A stretch of DNA of 64,000 nt from Apis mellifera. Lineage: Eukaryota > Arthropoda > Insecta > Hymenoptera > Apidae. Where the stretch lies: contig NC_037639.1 in the NCBI RefSeq assembly GCF_003254395.2, positions 1,761,001 to 1,825,000 on the forward strand, written 5' to 3'. Positions within the stretch are counted from its first letter, which is position 1. Each line of letters opens with the position of its first letter. Shown in pieces: positions 1-11,999 of this stretch. A program made the translations under genes and the position numbers. The notes under the pieces are model-generated. The model made no database searches. It was given only the letters and a program-made list of their open reading frames with translations, and had not been told where the DNA came from.

Positions 1-967
1 AAATACATTTTATTCATTTATCAATAAGCTTTCGAATTCGTTAAAAAATGTATTCAACTGAATTGCAACCATAAATGCATTGCTATTTTCATTAAATATG
101 AATTTTTATTCTCGTAAGTTTACTTTTAACGAATGAAATAAATAATAATCCGATAAGACAAAATTAGAATTATGACAAAGATTGCATTAACATCTTAAAA
201 TACAATTAAAATGAAATTGCATCTTAAAATGAAATTTTTGGAAGATAGCATTTGAAAGATAGCATGTACAAACACAATACAATATTAGTAGATATAGTAC
301 AATATTATTTTTTTTTTATAAATTATAATTGAAATAGTTACTGTTTTTTACATTATAATTACTGTAGTATACAAGTAAATTATATAATACATTCAAACTT
401 GCATAATAGTGATTGGGGAAATAATAATCTCATAAAAAGATTGATAAGACAGTACAGTTAAAGTTTTAATATGATGAGAATATGGATAATTTTTTACTTA
501 TTCTCATATAATTTTTTATATAGATATCGAAGTCAAATCTGCAATCATCAAAGCAATGCAAGATATAGAAAGATACTAATAATAGTTCATACATTACTAG
601 TAATATAAGGACAAAATGAAGATATCTCTGCTATTTTTATAGCATACAAAATATAGAAAAAATATTTTATTATTATTATTCTATAAAAATCTGTATAATA
701 TAGAATCTGTATAATAGAACCTTCCGTATCACAACTATCATGATTATAGGATAGTCTAGATAAGAAGTCAAGTTGAATTGTAATGTGTTCTAGTAACATT
801 GCAAAATATGATTTTCTGAATCTAATTAATCTCTTCAGAAAAAATGTATAACAAAGGAGAGAGTTTTTAAGAGTTTTTCGTATTAAGGAATGCAATCGTG
901 CAAATTTTAGCTGACTATTTTGCATTCTTTTTTTTTTAAACGAATACTAAATATCTATGAAAATTTC

Positions 968-1036
<69 letters not shown>
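968..1036. repeat. Compound (CT)n(TA)n microsatellite
   Basis: About 11 CT units (968-990) run directly into about 23 TA units (991-1036). An open frame across it encodes only Ser-Leu and Ile-Tyr repeats and is not a gene. Confidence 0.95.
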
Positions 1037-1043
<7 letters not shown>

Positions 1044-2256
1044 AAGCATCATCAAAATATTTAGTTCAATGCCACAAGTTTACATATTTTTATAAATATA
1101 ATTTCTGAATTATTATAATTTATTATAATTATAATAAATTAATTTCTTTTGTATATAAAGAACATATTATGTTCCTCAATAATTATTAGTCTCAATATTA
1201 TAATCTTCAAATATAATATATGAACATAAGTAAATAAATACTATTTTGAAATAAATACTACTAAAAAATTCTAAGTATAGATTTTTATCTTTAGAAATAC
1301 TTAAAATTGATTATATATATAAATTATTTGTGATGTAAAAAAAAAAAAAAAAAAAATACAAACATATAGAAATTTAGAAAATTATTTTTTGAGACTATAT
1401 ATAAGAATTTATTCTAAAAAACAAAATTTTATGAAAGATGAATTTATATATTTACTTGCATTATTCATAATATGTATACATTCATAATATGCTATATTTA
1501 TAATATTTATATAAAATTTATTTTTATATAAATATTTTTAGTTATTTGATTATCTTGTGTATATTTTTCATTTTTTTTCAAGATATAATGCATCAATTTT
1601 ATGTTAATTCATCAATTATATTGGCAAATTAATAATGAATTAAATAAAATAATAATATATCAGCAATGGATTTGATAATTCTTGAATTCAAATTCATCAC
1701 AAAATCATAGTATATTAGATTATTAAATTCATCTTGCTATAAATTTAAAAATAAATGACTTTAAAAAATTATAAATTTGATTCCTTATTAAAAAGAAAAA
1801 TTTTGTGATTATTTAAAAAAATATAATTTCTTTTTAAATAAATATTGACAAGAATTTGTTAAAATATTTTTGTTCAAATTATCAAAGATGTCTGAAAAAA
1901 TTAATTATAATAAAGACTGATTTATGATTTAGCAAATATGTATTATGTAATATGTTTCTTCTATTCTTTTTTCATAAAATCAAAATTAATTTTTAAAAAT
2001 TTCTAAAATTATTTAAAAATTATAAATATATTTATTATATATTATATACTTTTTTTTTTAAATATTGAAAAGAAATATCTTTTAATTTTCTTTATTTTTT
2101 TACGATATATATTTTATAAATGTAATTAATTTGAAAATTGAGATTGAATTACAACTAAAAATCATAATAAAATATTAAACACTTTTAGACAATACTATAC
2201 AGTTATTTTGTAAAGAAATAATACTTGTTGATTTTAAAGACAAATTTAATTGTGCA

Positions 2257-2420
2257 ATAATGAAAAAAAAATTATTTTTTAAAAAGTTGAAAAGTTATGT
2301 AATATTTCTTTAATTATTAAATTTTGATAATCAACTATAAATATAATAATGGAAGGAAAACTATTTTTAAAAAATTAAAAAAATTATATAAATAATTTTT
2401 CTTTAATTATTAAGTTTTGA
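2257..2420. repeat. Diverged tandem duplication, about 90-base unit
   Basis: Copy 1 (about 2257-2329) and copy 2 (about 2346-2420) share the order ATAATG, A-rich stretch, TTTTTAAAAA, then a nearly identical block TTTCTTTAATTATTAA followed by TTTTGAT. Divergence is considerable, so this is an old local duplication. Confidence 0.55.
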
Positions 2421-3326
2421 TGCACTTCATGTTCAGAATCATTTTAAATCCAATATTAATTTTATGTGTCATAAAATATTTTGTATTTTATTTTTTTATT
2501 TTTAAAGATTTAAATATAAAATTGTTTGTATAAGATAATATATTTACAAAATTATAAATAATTTAATTTAGTACAAATTGCATAATCTATTTTAATCATT
2601 CTAATCTTAAATTTTATCATAAAAAAATTATATTTTTAAGTAATAAAATGAAGAATTCACAAATTTTAAAATAATTAGTTATTTACTAAATAAAGAAATA
2701 AAATCTTAAAACATGGATCGTAAAATTAACATTTTAAAGTTATAATTTTTTATTTCATTTAAAATAATTTATATTTACTCATTACATATTATAATTGCAG
2801 AACTAACATATTAGATAAAAATAATGAATTGTTTTATTATTTTTTCTTTTATTGATTACAAAAAATTTCTCTATCTATTCTCCTTTTATTTCCATCATAT
2901 ATTTTGATATTTTCATATAGAATTATATACTTTTAAAAAATTTCTGAATATATGATGTTTTAATTATATATATTTCGAAATAATTTGTTTTGTATTAGTT
3001 TTCTGTAATCACTAATTGCAAAAATATATAATTAATAATGGCAACATTACATAATAAAATAATTCTTTGTTATAATATGTAAAATAGAAAGACAAATAAT
3101 TCATTATTTATTTATAGCATATGTAATAATAATATACAATAATTATAAATTATATATATAATAAACTTATATTTATTTTATAGAAATAGAAATATTATTT
3201 TTTATAGAAATAGAAAAATTATTTATAATTTTAAAAATATTAATTTTTTTGACCATGTTTAGAATTTTTTTTTTATATAGAAAATAATATTTATCTGAAT
3301 ATCATGAATGTTTTTCTTATTATTCT

Positions 3327-3398
3327 TATATATTAATATAATATATATAATTATATATTATATATAATATATAATTATATATATTATATTAATATATA
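3327..3398. repeat. Perfect 72-base AT palindrome
   Basis: Base-by-base pairing around the centre (3362/3363) is perfect from 3327 to 3398 and stops at a T/T mismatch at 3326/3399. The sequence is purely A and T but is not a simple (TA)n run, so the symmetry is not trivial. Confidence 0.9.
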
Positions 3399-4319
3399 TT
3401 ATATATATTATATATATTATATATATAATTTTTATTTAAATTATGAATTATAATAATTAATAATTATGATAATTAATAATAATTGAGATAAATAAAAATC
3501 AATTTTAATATAATAAATATTTTAATATATTTTAATTAAAAATTATTCTAAAATTTAAAAAATTTTCGACTAAATAATTAAAAAAGTCAATTATTTAATT
3601 TTTAAAATATGAATTATTTTTTTTATATATTATAAATCACTCTGTACATGTAATAATTTCTAGATAAATATTTTTTTTTGAGAGATTCAAGATTTTCATA
3701 CTATCACATATTTGAAAATTAAGATGAAAACAAAAAATTAATTTGTTTGATTTTTTTTTTATTCGAACTTCGATGATTCTAATTAAAAATATCTTAATAA
3801 TTTAAGATATAATAAAATAATATTAAATAATTAATAATGATTTTATAAAAATTTAATAGAAGAAATAGATAATAGAATTATAAAAATATAAATTAAAATA
3901 TAAATTAATGATTGATTCATCAAAATTAATAATCAAAATAATAAGTTTGATTTATTACTATATATATTTTTCAATAAAGCCAGATGTTATTTATCCTTGA
4001 TGTGATCTCTTATTCAATTATTCATTTATAATCATTCGTTTTATGAGATAATTAAAATAGTTTGTTTTTATTATGTTTTGCTTAATATAAATATAGACAA
4101 ATTATTTTGTAATCACTTATTAAGAAATTATTGTATATTTTATTTTATATGAAATGAAAAATATTTTATTATTCTATTTGAGCATATTTTCATATTTAAA
4201 TAAAGACATATATATTATATATTATTAATTATTGAAAATATATTTATTTTTATAAACTAATAAAAAAATTATGAAAGTCAAATGATATTTAAATAAATAC
4301 TAATAAAGTAAAAAATTAC

Positions 4320-4940
4320 CTTATCACATTTATCCTGTTTTTCAACTTTAGGAGTTTTTGAAGATAATAACGGCACAATAGGTACTGGTTTAGGATACGT
4401 AATTGGTGCTGCAAGTGCAGATGATAAAGGCGGTGCAACGGTACTCGTAGGAACTGGCGAAGGTATCTCTTTGTCCTGCTTAATCGCCTTTGGTTTATCT
4501 CCTTTTTCTTTCTCCGTTTTTTCATGTTTTGTCATTGAAAGCGTTGCTTCAGTAGAAGTGGGTATTGAAGGAAGTTTATCCCGATCGACAGATTTAGATT
4601 TTGGTAAAGTAGAGAAATCTTCAGATTTTGGTGGTAAATTTATAAAACGAGGTGGTAATGGTAAATTTGACATTGTTGGATGAGGGCCACTACTACCTCT
4701 TCCTATAGGTAATGGAAATCTAGGAAACATAGGATGAGGTATTAAACCAGGTGCTGGAGGAAATGTTGGAAAAAAGGGAAATGGGAGTGTTGGTGGAAAA
4801 CTTGGTTCTTTGGAAATCTGAGGTTCAGGTGCCTGTGGAGTTTTTGGTCGATCTAGTATATCCTGTTCTGGTACATCGTTGATACTTTTTGTCTGAAAAA
4901 ACGGTAATCGCATATCGGCGATGTCTTTCGACGTCTTCTT
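4320..4940 (-). CDS. TAF3: TAF3 coding exon 4
   Basis: This exon spans residues 529-735. On the minus strand the acceptor is TTGTTTAG before AAGAAGACG and the donor is AAG then GTAATT. Both ends are phase 0, and the exon stays in frame with exon 3 across an 89-base intron. It encodes a Pro/Phe-rich low-complexity segment (PFPFFPTFPPAPG) and a Lys/Glu-rich segment. The donor implies at least one more exon, expected to carry the PHD finger. Confidence 0.9.
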
Positions 4941-6717
4941 CTAAACAATTAATAGTGCTTACATACATGTACACGCAAATATGCACATTAATATTATATA
5001 ATGCTATATCTGAATAAAAATTAACTTACCTTTTTTGGACTAATATAATGTTTTGGACTTCTTGATTTTATTTCCCGTTTTTTATTCAATTTTTCCTTCC
5101 TCTTTTTTTTATGATCTGTAGGTGTCGTGGGCATGTTTAATTCTGGAGTTCTTGGAGTGCTAGGAGTACCTGGTGGTGACATATCATCAAACATATAAAC
5201 ATCTGATCCTGGACTTTGTAAATCAATTAATTCTCCTCCATCTGGTTGAAGATGGACATCTGGCGTATGTGGAGTCTTTTTATCTTCTCGTTTTACATCA
5301 ATGTCATTACGGAGCGTTTGTTTGTCGATATTTTCATCAATCACTAAAGCAGGTGAACTTTCTCTTGAATCAAGTTCTTTATATTTATGTTGTTCCGATA
5401 TATCTTTATCTTTATCCTCTCGTGGTTTTGAAATCTTTTTAAAAATATTCAACTTTTGTTTATCTGGTTCAGATGGAAGTTTATCAATATTGTCTTCTTT
5501 TCTTTCATTAGATGGTGGAGATCTACCAGTAAGATCAATTATTTTTTCTGGTTTTGTTTTTGGTTGTATAGTTTTCTGTAATTTTGGACTACCAACTGTT
5601 TTAGGTGATATTAATTTAGGAGTAGATGGTCTACTTGATGAACTAGGCATGGTACTTTGTAATTTTCCACCTATTGATTTTAAAGGCTTTAATTTTGCTA
5701 ATTCCTTCATACCAGCTAACTTTTTAATTTTATTATCATCTGTTTTATCTGGTTTAAATAATTCTTTAGCACGATTTTTTTTCTTGTTTTCTTTATCAAG
5801 TTTACAATCTTCTAATCCTTTCTTTATAATTTTTTTCGGTTTTTTGTCGTATTTTAATTCTGGAGGTACCATAGGATAAGAACTAGGTTGTGGTGAATCT
5901 GAACGAGTTTGATGTGGTGTCCTTGCTTCAGGTAGTTTTCCTTCTCGAGCAGGTGATAAAAAACCTGAAGTAGTCATCATGACACTATGAATTTCACGTA
6001 ATGGTCTACCCTCTTCCAATACTTTTACACGCTTTACTATAGGACTTTCAAGTGAAACAGGATCTCCTGGTCGTTTAAAAACTACTTGTGGTGACATTCT
6101 ATGAGGAGATATATTAATAGAACTATTGCTTGAAGTTCCATTACTCAATGTTAAATCAGATGATCCATTCATTATATTTTCTGCTTTCTCTGCTATATAT
6201 TCCTCTGTCAAATAATAATATATTTTAATATTAATATTTTTTGAATTCTTATATTTTTTCTTACATTAACTGTATTGCTATAGTATAAATTTATATAAGT
6301 TATAAAAATTTTATTTTTTTGAGCAATTTAAAGCTAGAAATTAAATATTCCATATTTTAATTAATTATTATATTATAATATATTATAATTATATTAAAAA
6401 ATATATAATATATAAATATATATTATATATATTATAATTATATTATAATATAATATTATATTATATTAATATAATAATATAATATTATATATTATGTAAT
6501 TAAATTAAATTATATAATATTATGTTATATTACATTTACAAATTATTATATAATATAATGTAATATTAATATAATAATAAAAATAAAGATTTATTATTAT
6601 TATATATTTATGTTAATTTATGTTACATAAAGTATTTTCTTACTGGATAATTATTTTATAAATTAGAATATATTTAATAAATAATTTTTTCAGAAAAATT
6701 CTCTAATAAAATATATT

Positions 6718-6773
<56 letters not shown>

Positions 6774-9700
6774 ATATAATTTTATTTATAATTATTTTAT
6801 GGCTGTTTTTAAATAAAAAAGTTTATTTAATGTGTGCAATTTTTTATAGTATACATATACATCTATTGATAAAAATTAAGAAACAAATGATTTACTTTTA
6901 ATTTACTTTCTTTTTTTAAATTTATTTAATCATTTATATTTATTATTTGAATTTTTTTATACTTTATCATATTGAATTTTTTAATGAAATCAATAAGTTG
7001 AAATTGAAGATTTGTATATATTAATAATTTTATATATACAATTTCATATAATTATTATATATAATATAATTTTTTTGAAAAATATGTTAGCAAATATATT
7101 ACAGAATTGTAACGTACCACCTAATTTTTCATTTAATTGCTATCTATTAGAATTATTACATCTAATGTCATTTACGAATAAATTGAATTTATTTTTATGA
7201 TTTGATATAATTTTAGATTCAATAACAATTAATTTGCTTTTTATCAAATTCAAAAACTCTTCGATTCTTTTTCAAAACAAGTATATAAATAGAATTATAT
7301 GATATTTTATAAAATTATATATTTTTATTTTTTAATGAAAAAATATAATAAACATTCTCATCATTGTAAAATAATAATCTTTCAAAATATTTTTTCAAAT
7401 TAATTAAAATATTTTTTGTGAAAGAAAATGTAATTTAAAATATATATGATCAAATCTATTCCAGATTTGAATATATTTGAGATTACATATTAATTAAGAA
7501 GCAATATTAAGAAAATTTTCTTTTAATAAAGTAAAATTAATGTAAAAAGATATGAAAACAATCAGAAACATGACTGAATTTTATATTCAGGTAGATTCAA
7601 TTTAATTAAATGTAGATATTTTACAATCATTAAATTTAATTGTTATCCAATTTTACTAGAATATCATGAAAATTATAGATATTCATAAATCGTTGTTTTT
7701 ATTAAAAATAATTTACATAATTTAATTAAAATATATTTCTTAGCTTTTCTTGATTAAGCTATAACTTTTATTTGTTTCTTTTAATTTAATATTATTTTTT
7801 ATAAAAACATATTCCAAAAAGATTTTATTATTTATCGATATATATATTACATCCCTATCTTTAATTTCAATTACTAATCTCAAAAGATAAAAAATATAAA
7901 TTCATTTCAATTTAATTAATTTATTTCTTAATTTTTATTAGCAAATGTTTATATAATTATATAAATAAAGAAGTGAAATAAATAAAATATATGAGTATTA
8001 TAAATTAATTTTTTGATTATTGAAATAGTTTTTATCAAATTGAATAATATTTATTTGAATCATATTTTCTTTTTATTATAATCAAAATTATATTAAAAAA
8101 TTTGTTCTGAATAGAAATATTGGGAAGAAGAAAAGAAAACGATAAAATAAAAAATATCAGAATTAGAACAAATTTTCTGTTATAATTCTATAATTATAAG
8201 TGATAAAAAAAATTTAAATAAATGTCAGTTTGATAAAAGCTATCTGATCTATGAATAACAGATATCTATGAATAACAAAAAATATGAATATGCAGTCATG
8301 AACATATAAAAATATAAGAAATATAAAAAAAATTTCTGTAATAATAATATTTTATAAATATCTCTCATTTTATAAATACTTTGAAAAAACAAGCGGCTTT
8401 TATACATAGGAAAAAAATTGATTAAAATTTTATTCTCTACATATCTAAAAATCATCAAAATCTATAAAAAAAGCTTTTTTTAAAAATAATTACCATTATA
8501 TTTTATATTATTAAAAAATTCAATAAAAAATAATATTTTTTTATTTAATAATTTTGTTTACATTGCTAAAATATCATACATTACAAAAAGATCAATAAAG
8601 AAATGATAATATAAAAATTTTTCATAATAAAATTAATATTTTACAAATTAATATAATAATTATATTAATTTAAATGAAAATTTAGAAGAAATAGTATTAA
8701 AAATATTTTTTTTTTATTTTTCAAGAATTCAAAAAATAAATATAAAAAATAAATTATTATACTAAATTAATAAAAATGAAGAAATTGAATATAAATTTTA
8801 TAAAAACTTATACAGTTGGAATTGGAAATGAAATGGATGCAAAAGTTTCATTGATATAATAAAATAAATTAATTAGTTTAAAAATTTTGCAATTAGCATT
8901 TAAAAATATTAGTAAAGATTATATCAAAAATCTTATAAATAATATTTTATAATATTTGAATAAAGAAGCTGGTAATAAAACTAAAAGCTGGTAAATATTT
9001 TTAAATTTTAAATTTATTATATATTTTATTGTTATGTATAGTATATTTTTAAATATATTTTTATTCCTCAAAAATTAATTGACATTTTTATTACATATAG
9101 TTATATAAACAATATCAAATATAAATTTCAATTATTTATTAAATAATTTATAAAAAAAATGATCTACTAGAAAAATATATTATAAATAGTAGTATATTTA
9201 CTACATAATTGTTTTTTATTATCTATTATGTATCTTTTCTTTTTTTATTAAATATTTTTTTAATTTTGTTATTAATTATAATCAATACTATAGTGTTAAA
9301 ATATGTAATCATTTTATTTAATTTGGTAGACTTCTAACAAAAAAATTTTCTGTAATGAAATTCTAATATGTTATCTTTTTAAATCCTAAAAGTGTATGGA
9401 ATATATTAATGATTATTTAATCAATAGTTTACAATAATAGTGATATTAATAATATTCCTTATGTATACATTTATTTTTATTTTTGATATCAAATAATTAT
9501 ATTAATTTAAAATATAAAAATACAGTGATTTTCTTTAATATTTGAATACTACACATGCAAAAAATTATTTATTTCTATGTGTATTTGTTTTTCTGTATAA
9601 CATAATTTGCATTTTACAATGTGATTTTTGAATATAAAAATATTAAAAATATTTATATATTATTATCTAATTTATATATTATTAGCTAATAACATATTAA

Positions 9701-10804
9701 TATAAATTTGAAATATTATATTATAAAATATATTATATTGTATATTATTGAATAATTTATTTTAATTATATGAGTAATTTGAATTAGTAATTTCAATAAT
9801 ATTTCAATAAAAAATTATTGGATAATTTCTAATATTAGTAAAAAAATTAACAATGGATTTTTTTTATTAATCATTTATTATAATTATAAAATATTTTTCT
9901 TATTTTAAAATGTTAATGTTTAATTTTTATAATATAGTATTTATAATATATTTTACCTTCTGTATCAGGAAACATAGCTGGTAAATGTTCATGTATGTGT
10001 ACAGGTCTTGTTACAACTTCTCGACTTCCAGGTTTTAAAAAATTCAAATGATTTTCACGTTGAATTGGAAATTTAGGTACTGCTATAGGACATGGAACAG
10101 AATCTACATTTTTAATATATTCTGTTAATTCTTGTATATCAATATTCATATTTTGAAATGCTAAACCTAAGTCATCAAGATTTGCTTCTGTCCTTCCCAC
10201 TGAAAAAATATTTAATGCTATATTAAAATAAAATAAAAACTTTAAATATAATAAACTTTATCTTACAAAAGAATCTTAATTGAATAAATGAATAACCAGA
10301 AGCTGACAATATTATTTAAAAATTATAAATAAAAAAAAAAAATATATATATATATTGCTATATATATAGCAATACAATATTATCAATATCATATATTAAC
10401 ATATAAAAAATAAATGTTATGGAAAAATTATGACTTATAATATTTTTATTATGATTATTAGTCGATTAAAAAAGCTTGGATAAAAGAAAGTTTATTATAT
10501 AATTCAAATAAAATTAATATAATTTGTATAACTTCGTAATGAATTATATAAATAATAATGAATTATATTATAATATCAATAAAACTGATAATGTTTGAAT
10601 TTTCAATAAAATCTTTATATCATTTCAAAAATACTTACAAATTTCTGCATATTGATGAGTGAGTTTTGAAATTCGCAAAATATATTCTTGCATAAGATCA
10701 ACCATAAATTCTAACGGTGTAGAATTAATTGAATGCCATCCAATTATTTGACATATTTGAGCAACCACCATTCTTAAAACACTCCTACTGTATTCTGTTG
10801 ACAT
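4320..10804 (-). CDS. TAF3: TAF3, TFIID subunit 3 (3'-truncated by window edge)
   Basis: This gene encodes the TBP-associated factor TAF3 (BIP2 in flies), a nuclear subunit of the general transcription factor TFIID. In the family an N-terminal histone fold pairs with TAF10 and a C-terminal PHD finger reads H3K4me3. Four exons join in frame: 10639-10804, 9957-10199, 5030-6204 and 4320-4940, giving 735 codons with no stop. Residues 1-77 form the histone fold, with the family-typical stretches EYSRSVLRMVVAQICQIIGW and GRTEANLDDLGLAFQ. Residues 82-125 match the conserved segment after the fold (NVDSVP, PKFPIQRENHLNFLKPGSRE). The rest is disordered: Lys-rich, then SPxTP-type motifs (MFDDMSPPGTP), then Pro/Phe-rich. 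The start ATG at 10804 gives MSTEYSRS, close to vertebrate MCESYSRS. The PHD finger is missing because the gene continues beyond coordinate 1. Confidence 0.95.
5030..6204 (-). CDS. TAF3: TAF3 coding exon 3
   Basis: This exon covers residues 137-528. The acceptor is TTGACAG and the donor is AAAAAAG then GTAAGT. It encodes the long disordered middle of TAF3: a basic Lys-rich stretch (KKPKKIIKKG), Ser/Pro runs, a short motif IIDLTGRSP and the proline-directed motif DVYMFDDMSPPGTP. Open frames on the opposite strand here are antisense shadows. Confidence 0.93.
6205..9956 (-). other. TAF3 intron 2
   Basis: A 3.75-kb intron between well-formed splice sites. It is almost pure A/T, with an (AT)n tract at 6721-6768 and no coding exon or recognisable element. 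Confidence 0.85.
6721..6768. repeat. (AT)n microsatellite
   Basis: An uninterrupted AT dinucleotide run of about 24 units inside TAF3 intron 2. Confidence 0.95.
9957..10199 (-). CDS. TAF3: TAF3 coding exon 2
   Basis: This exon covers residues 56-137. The acceptor is TTTTTTCAG before TGGGAAGG and the donor is GAAG then GTAAAA. It encodes the end of the histone fold (GRTEANLDDLGLAFQ) and the conserved stretch after it. The splice phase (1 base plus 2 bases) is consistent on both sides. Confidence 0.95.
10353..10374. repeat. 22-base perfect palindrome in TAF3 intron 1
   Basis: TATTGCTATATATATAGCAATA reads the same on both strands. It lies in the 439-base first coding intron of TAF3, and no function is evident. 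Confidence 0.85.
10639..10804 (-). CDS. TAF3: TAF3 coding exon 1 (start of histone fold)
   Basis: This exon covers residues 1-55 plus one base. The donor is GAAATTT then GTAAGT. The sequence immediately upstream of the ATG on the minus strand is a good acceptor (TTTCTTTATAG then TTGAAG, exon start 10810). So the start codon appears to lie six bases inside a spliced exon, implying an upstream noncoding exon. Confidence 0.93.
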
Positions 10805-11099
10805 CTTCAACTATAAAGAAACAAAAAATTTACTATTCCAGACATAAGCTTTGAAAGTTTTTTTTTTTTTTACTAATTAATAGAACTTAACAAATAAATT
10901 CTAAATTTTAATGTTAGGAATATATGAAATTTAAAATTATGTATATTTAAAAATGCTTTATTTTACGAATTACATTGGTCGCCATATTGGCTTTTCTTAT
11001 TGTTCATGTTTGTAGAAATGATAGATACTATAATGATTATATTGTTATTATTATTATTACTTTAATCATTTTAATTGTCCAAGGATTGTTTCATATTTC

Positions 11100-11370
11100 A
11101 TCATTATCACGGATCCTTTGGATCCGCGGAATGACCAAGCTTTCCATGAATATATGTTAAATACATCCCGCCAAAACATCATCGCGATATCGGTTCACTG
11201 ACATCACGTTACCAGCTATCGACAATATGCATGTGGCGCCATTATAGGGAGAAAATGAGAATGGATTCTTTTCATTGGCCGAGTAGTGAGAGGAGCTAAT
11301 ATGGCCGTCAATGTAACCCGTAAAATAAAGCATTTTTAAACACGCATAACTTTCGATTTCATGCATTTCT
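11100..11370. promoter_or_regulatory. Low-AT, CpG-containing island upstream of TAF3
   Basis: This patch contains several CpGs and a BamHI-type dyad GGATCCTTTGGATCC (11111-11125). It also carries a CGCCATTAT element (11237-11245) and TGACATCACG. It contrasts strongly with the flanks and lies just upstream of the TAF3 coding start, so a promoter, enhancer or 5' UTR role is inferred. An open frame on the minus strand (11157-11366) has no recognisable domain. Confidence 0.4.
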
Positions 11371-11548
11371 AAATTAAAATTATAATTTTTGAAATCTATT
11401 CATCAAATCTTATCAGTTTGTGAAAAAACATATTAAAATTTTTATATCCAGAAAATTAAAGCTTTATTCTTAAAAATAACAATTTAATAAATTATTTTCA
11501 TTATCTATATGTAAGTATTATTTAATATAAAATTTTGCTTTAACTTAC

Positions 11549-11840
11549 CAACATAAAAGAAATTGTACAAGTTCTTTAAATCTTCTGTTTATTAATTTAA
11601 AATATTATATACATACATTTCTACTACGTTATTTTTATTCAGCACTTCGATGTTAAGTCGCAGGTTAAGTTGTGTCATTCATTTCGAAAATAATGCACAT
11701 TTCACTTATGAAATATAACAAAGTAACACATTTGATACAAAACGAAATACATTCTCACTGTCTTCATATTTTCTTTTAAACATTTTTACTTTGTAACCAT
11801 TGATGCATATTATACACCGTACACTATAATGGCGGATAAT
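11549..11840 (-). other. Candidate TAF3 noncoding first exon and promoter
   Basis: On the minus strand a strong donor (TATGTTG then GTAAGT) lies at 11549/11548. It would splice to the acceptor at 10810 just before the TAF3 ATG. The upstream end near 11.83 kb carries CCGCCATTAT (minus strand, 11827-11836), of the kind found near many animal start sites. The upstream boundary is only approximate and no transcript evidence is available. Confidence 0.35.
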
Positions 11841-11999
11841 TTCTTCAGTCATAGAAGTAAAAAAGATAGCGTCATCTTAGCTCTGTTTAAATCATTTGCA
11901 TTAAAGTATATAATCTAACCAGATATAAGATTTACAAATATTTTATTTCTTTTATTATCAATGTTCTATTTATTATTTATATTTACATTGATTTTACTA

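Larger units (their letters stand above)
1..4319. other. AT-rich noncoding DNA, presumed TAF3 intron 4 (incomplete)
   Basis: No coding exon is recognisable on either strand. Because the TAF3 exon ending at 4320 is followed on the minus strand by a donor (GTAATT), this stretch is inferred to be the start of an intron longer than 4.3 kb. It holds a (CT)n(TA)n microsatellite, a 22-base A run (1337-1358), a diverged tandem duplication (about 2257-2420) and a 72-base perfect AT palindrome. Confidence 0.6.

Noticed and set aside
587..925. 112-codon minus-strand open frame
   Set aside because: Composition is that of AT-rich noncoding DNA, there is no domain, and it does not encode the missing TAF3 PHD finger.
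920..1108. Open frame across the CT/TA microsatellite
   Set aside because: It encodes only Ser-Leu and Ile-Tyr repeats generated by the microsatellite.
5173..5879. Plus-strand open frames opposite TAF3 exon 3
   Set aside because: Antisense shadows of the TAF3 coding exon; Ser/Leu-rich with no own signals.
11157..11366. 69-codon minus-strand frame in the TAF3 upstream island
   Set aside because: Balanced composition makes it tempting, but no motif, no splice link and no start context support it; a promoter or 5' UTR island explains it better.
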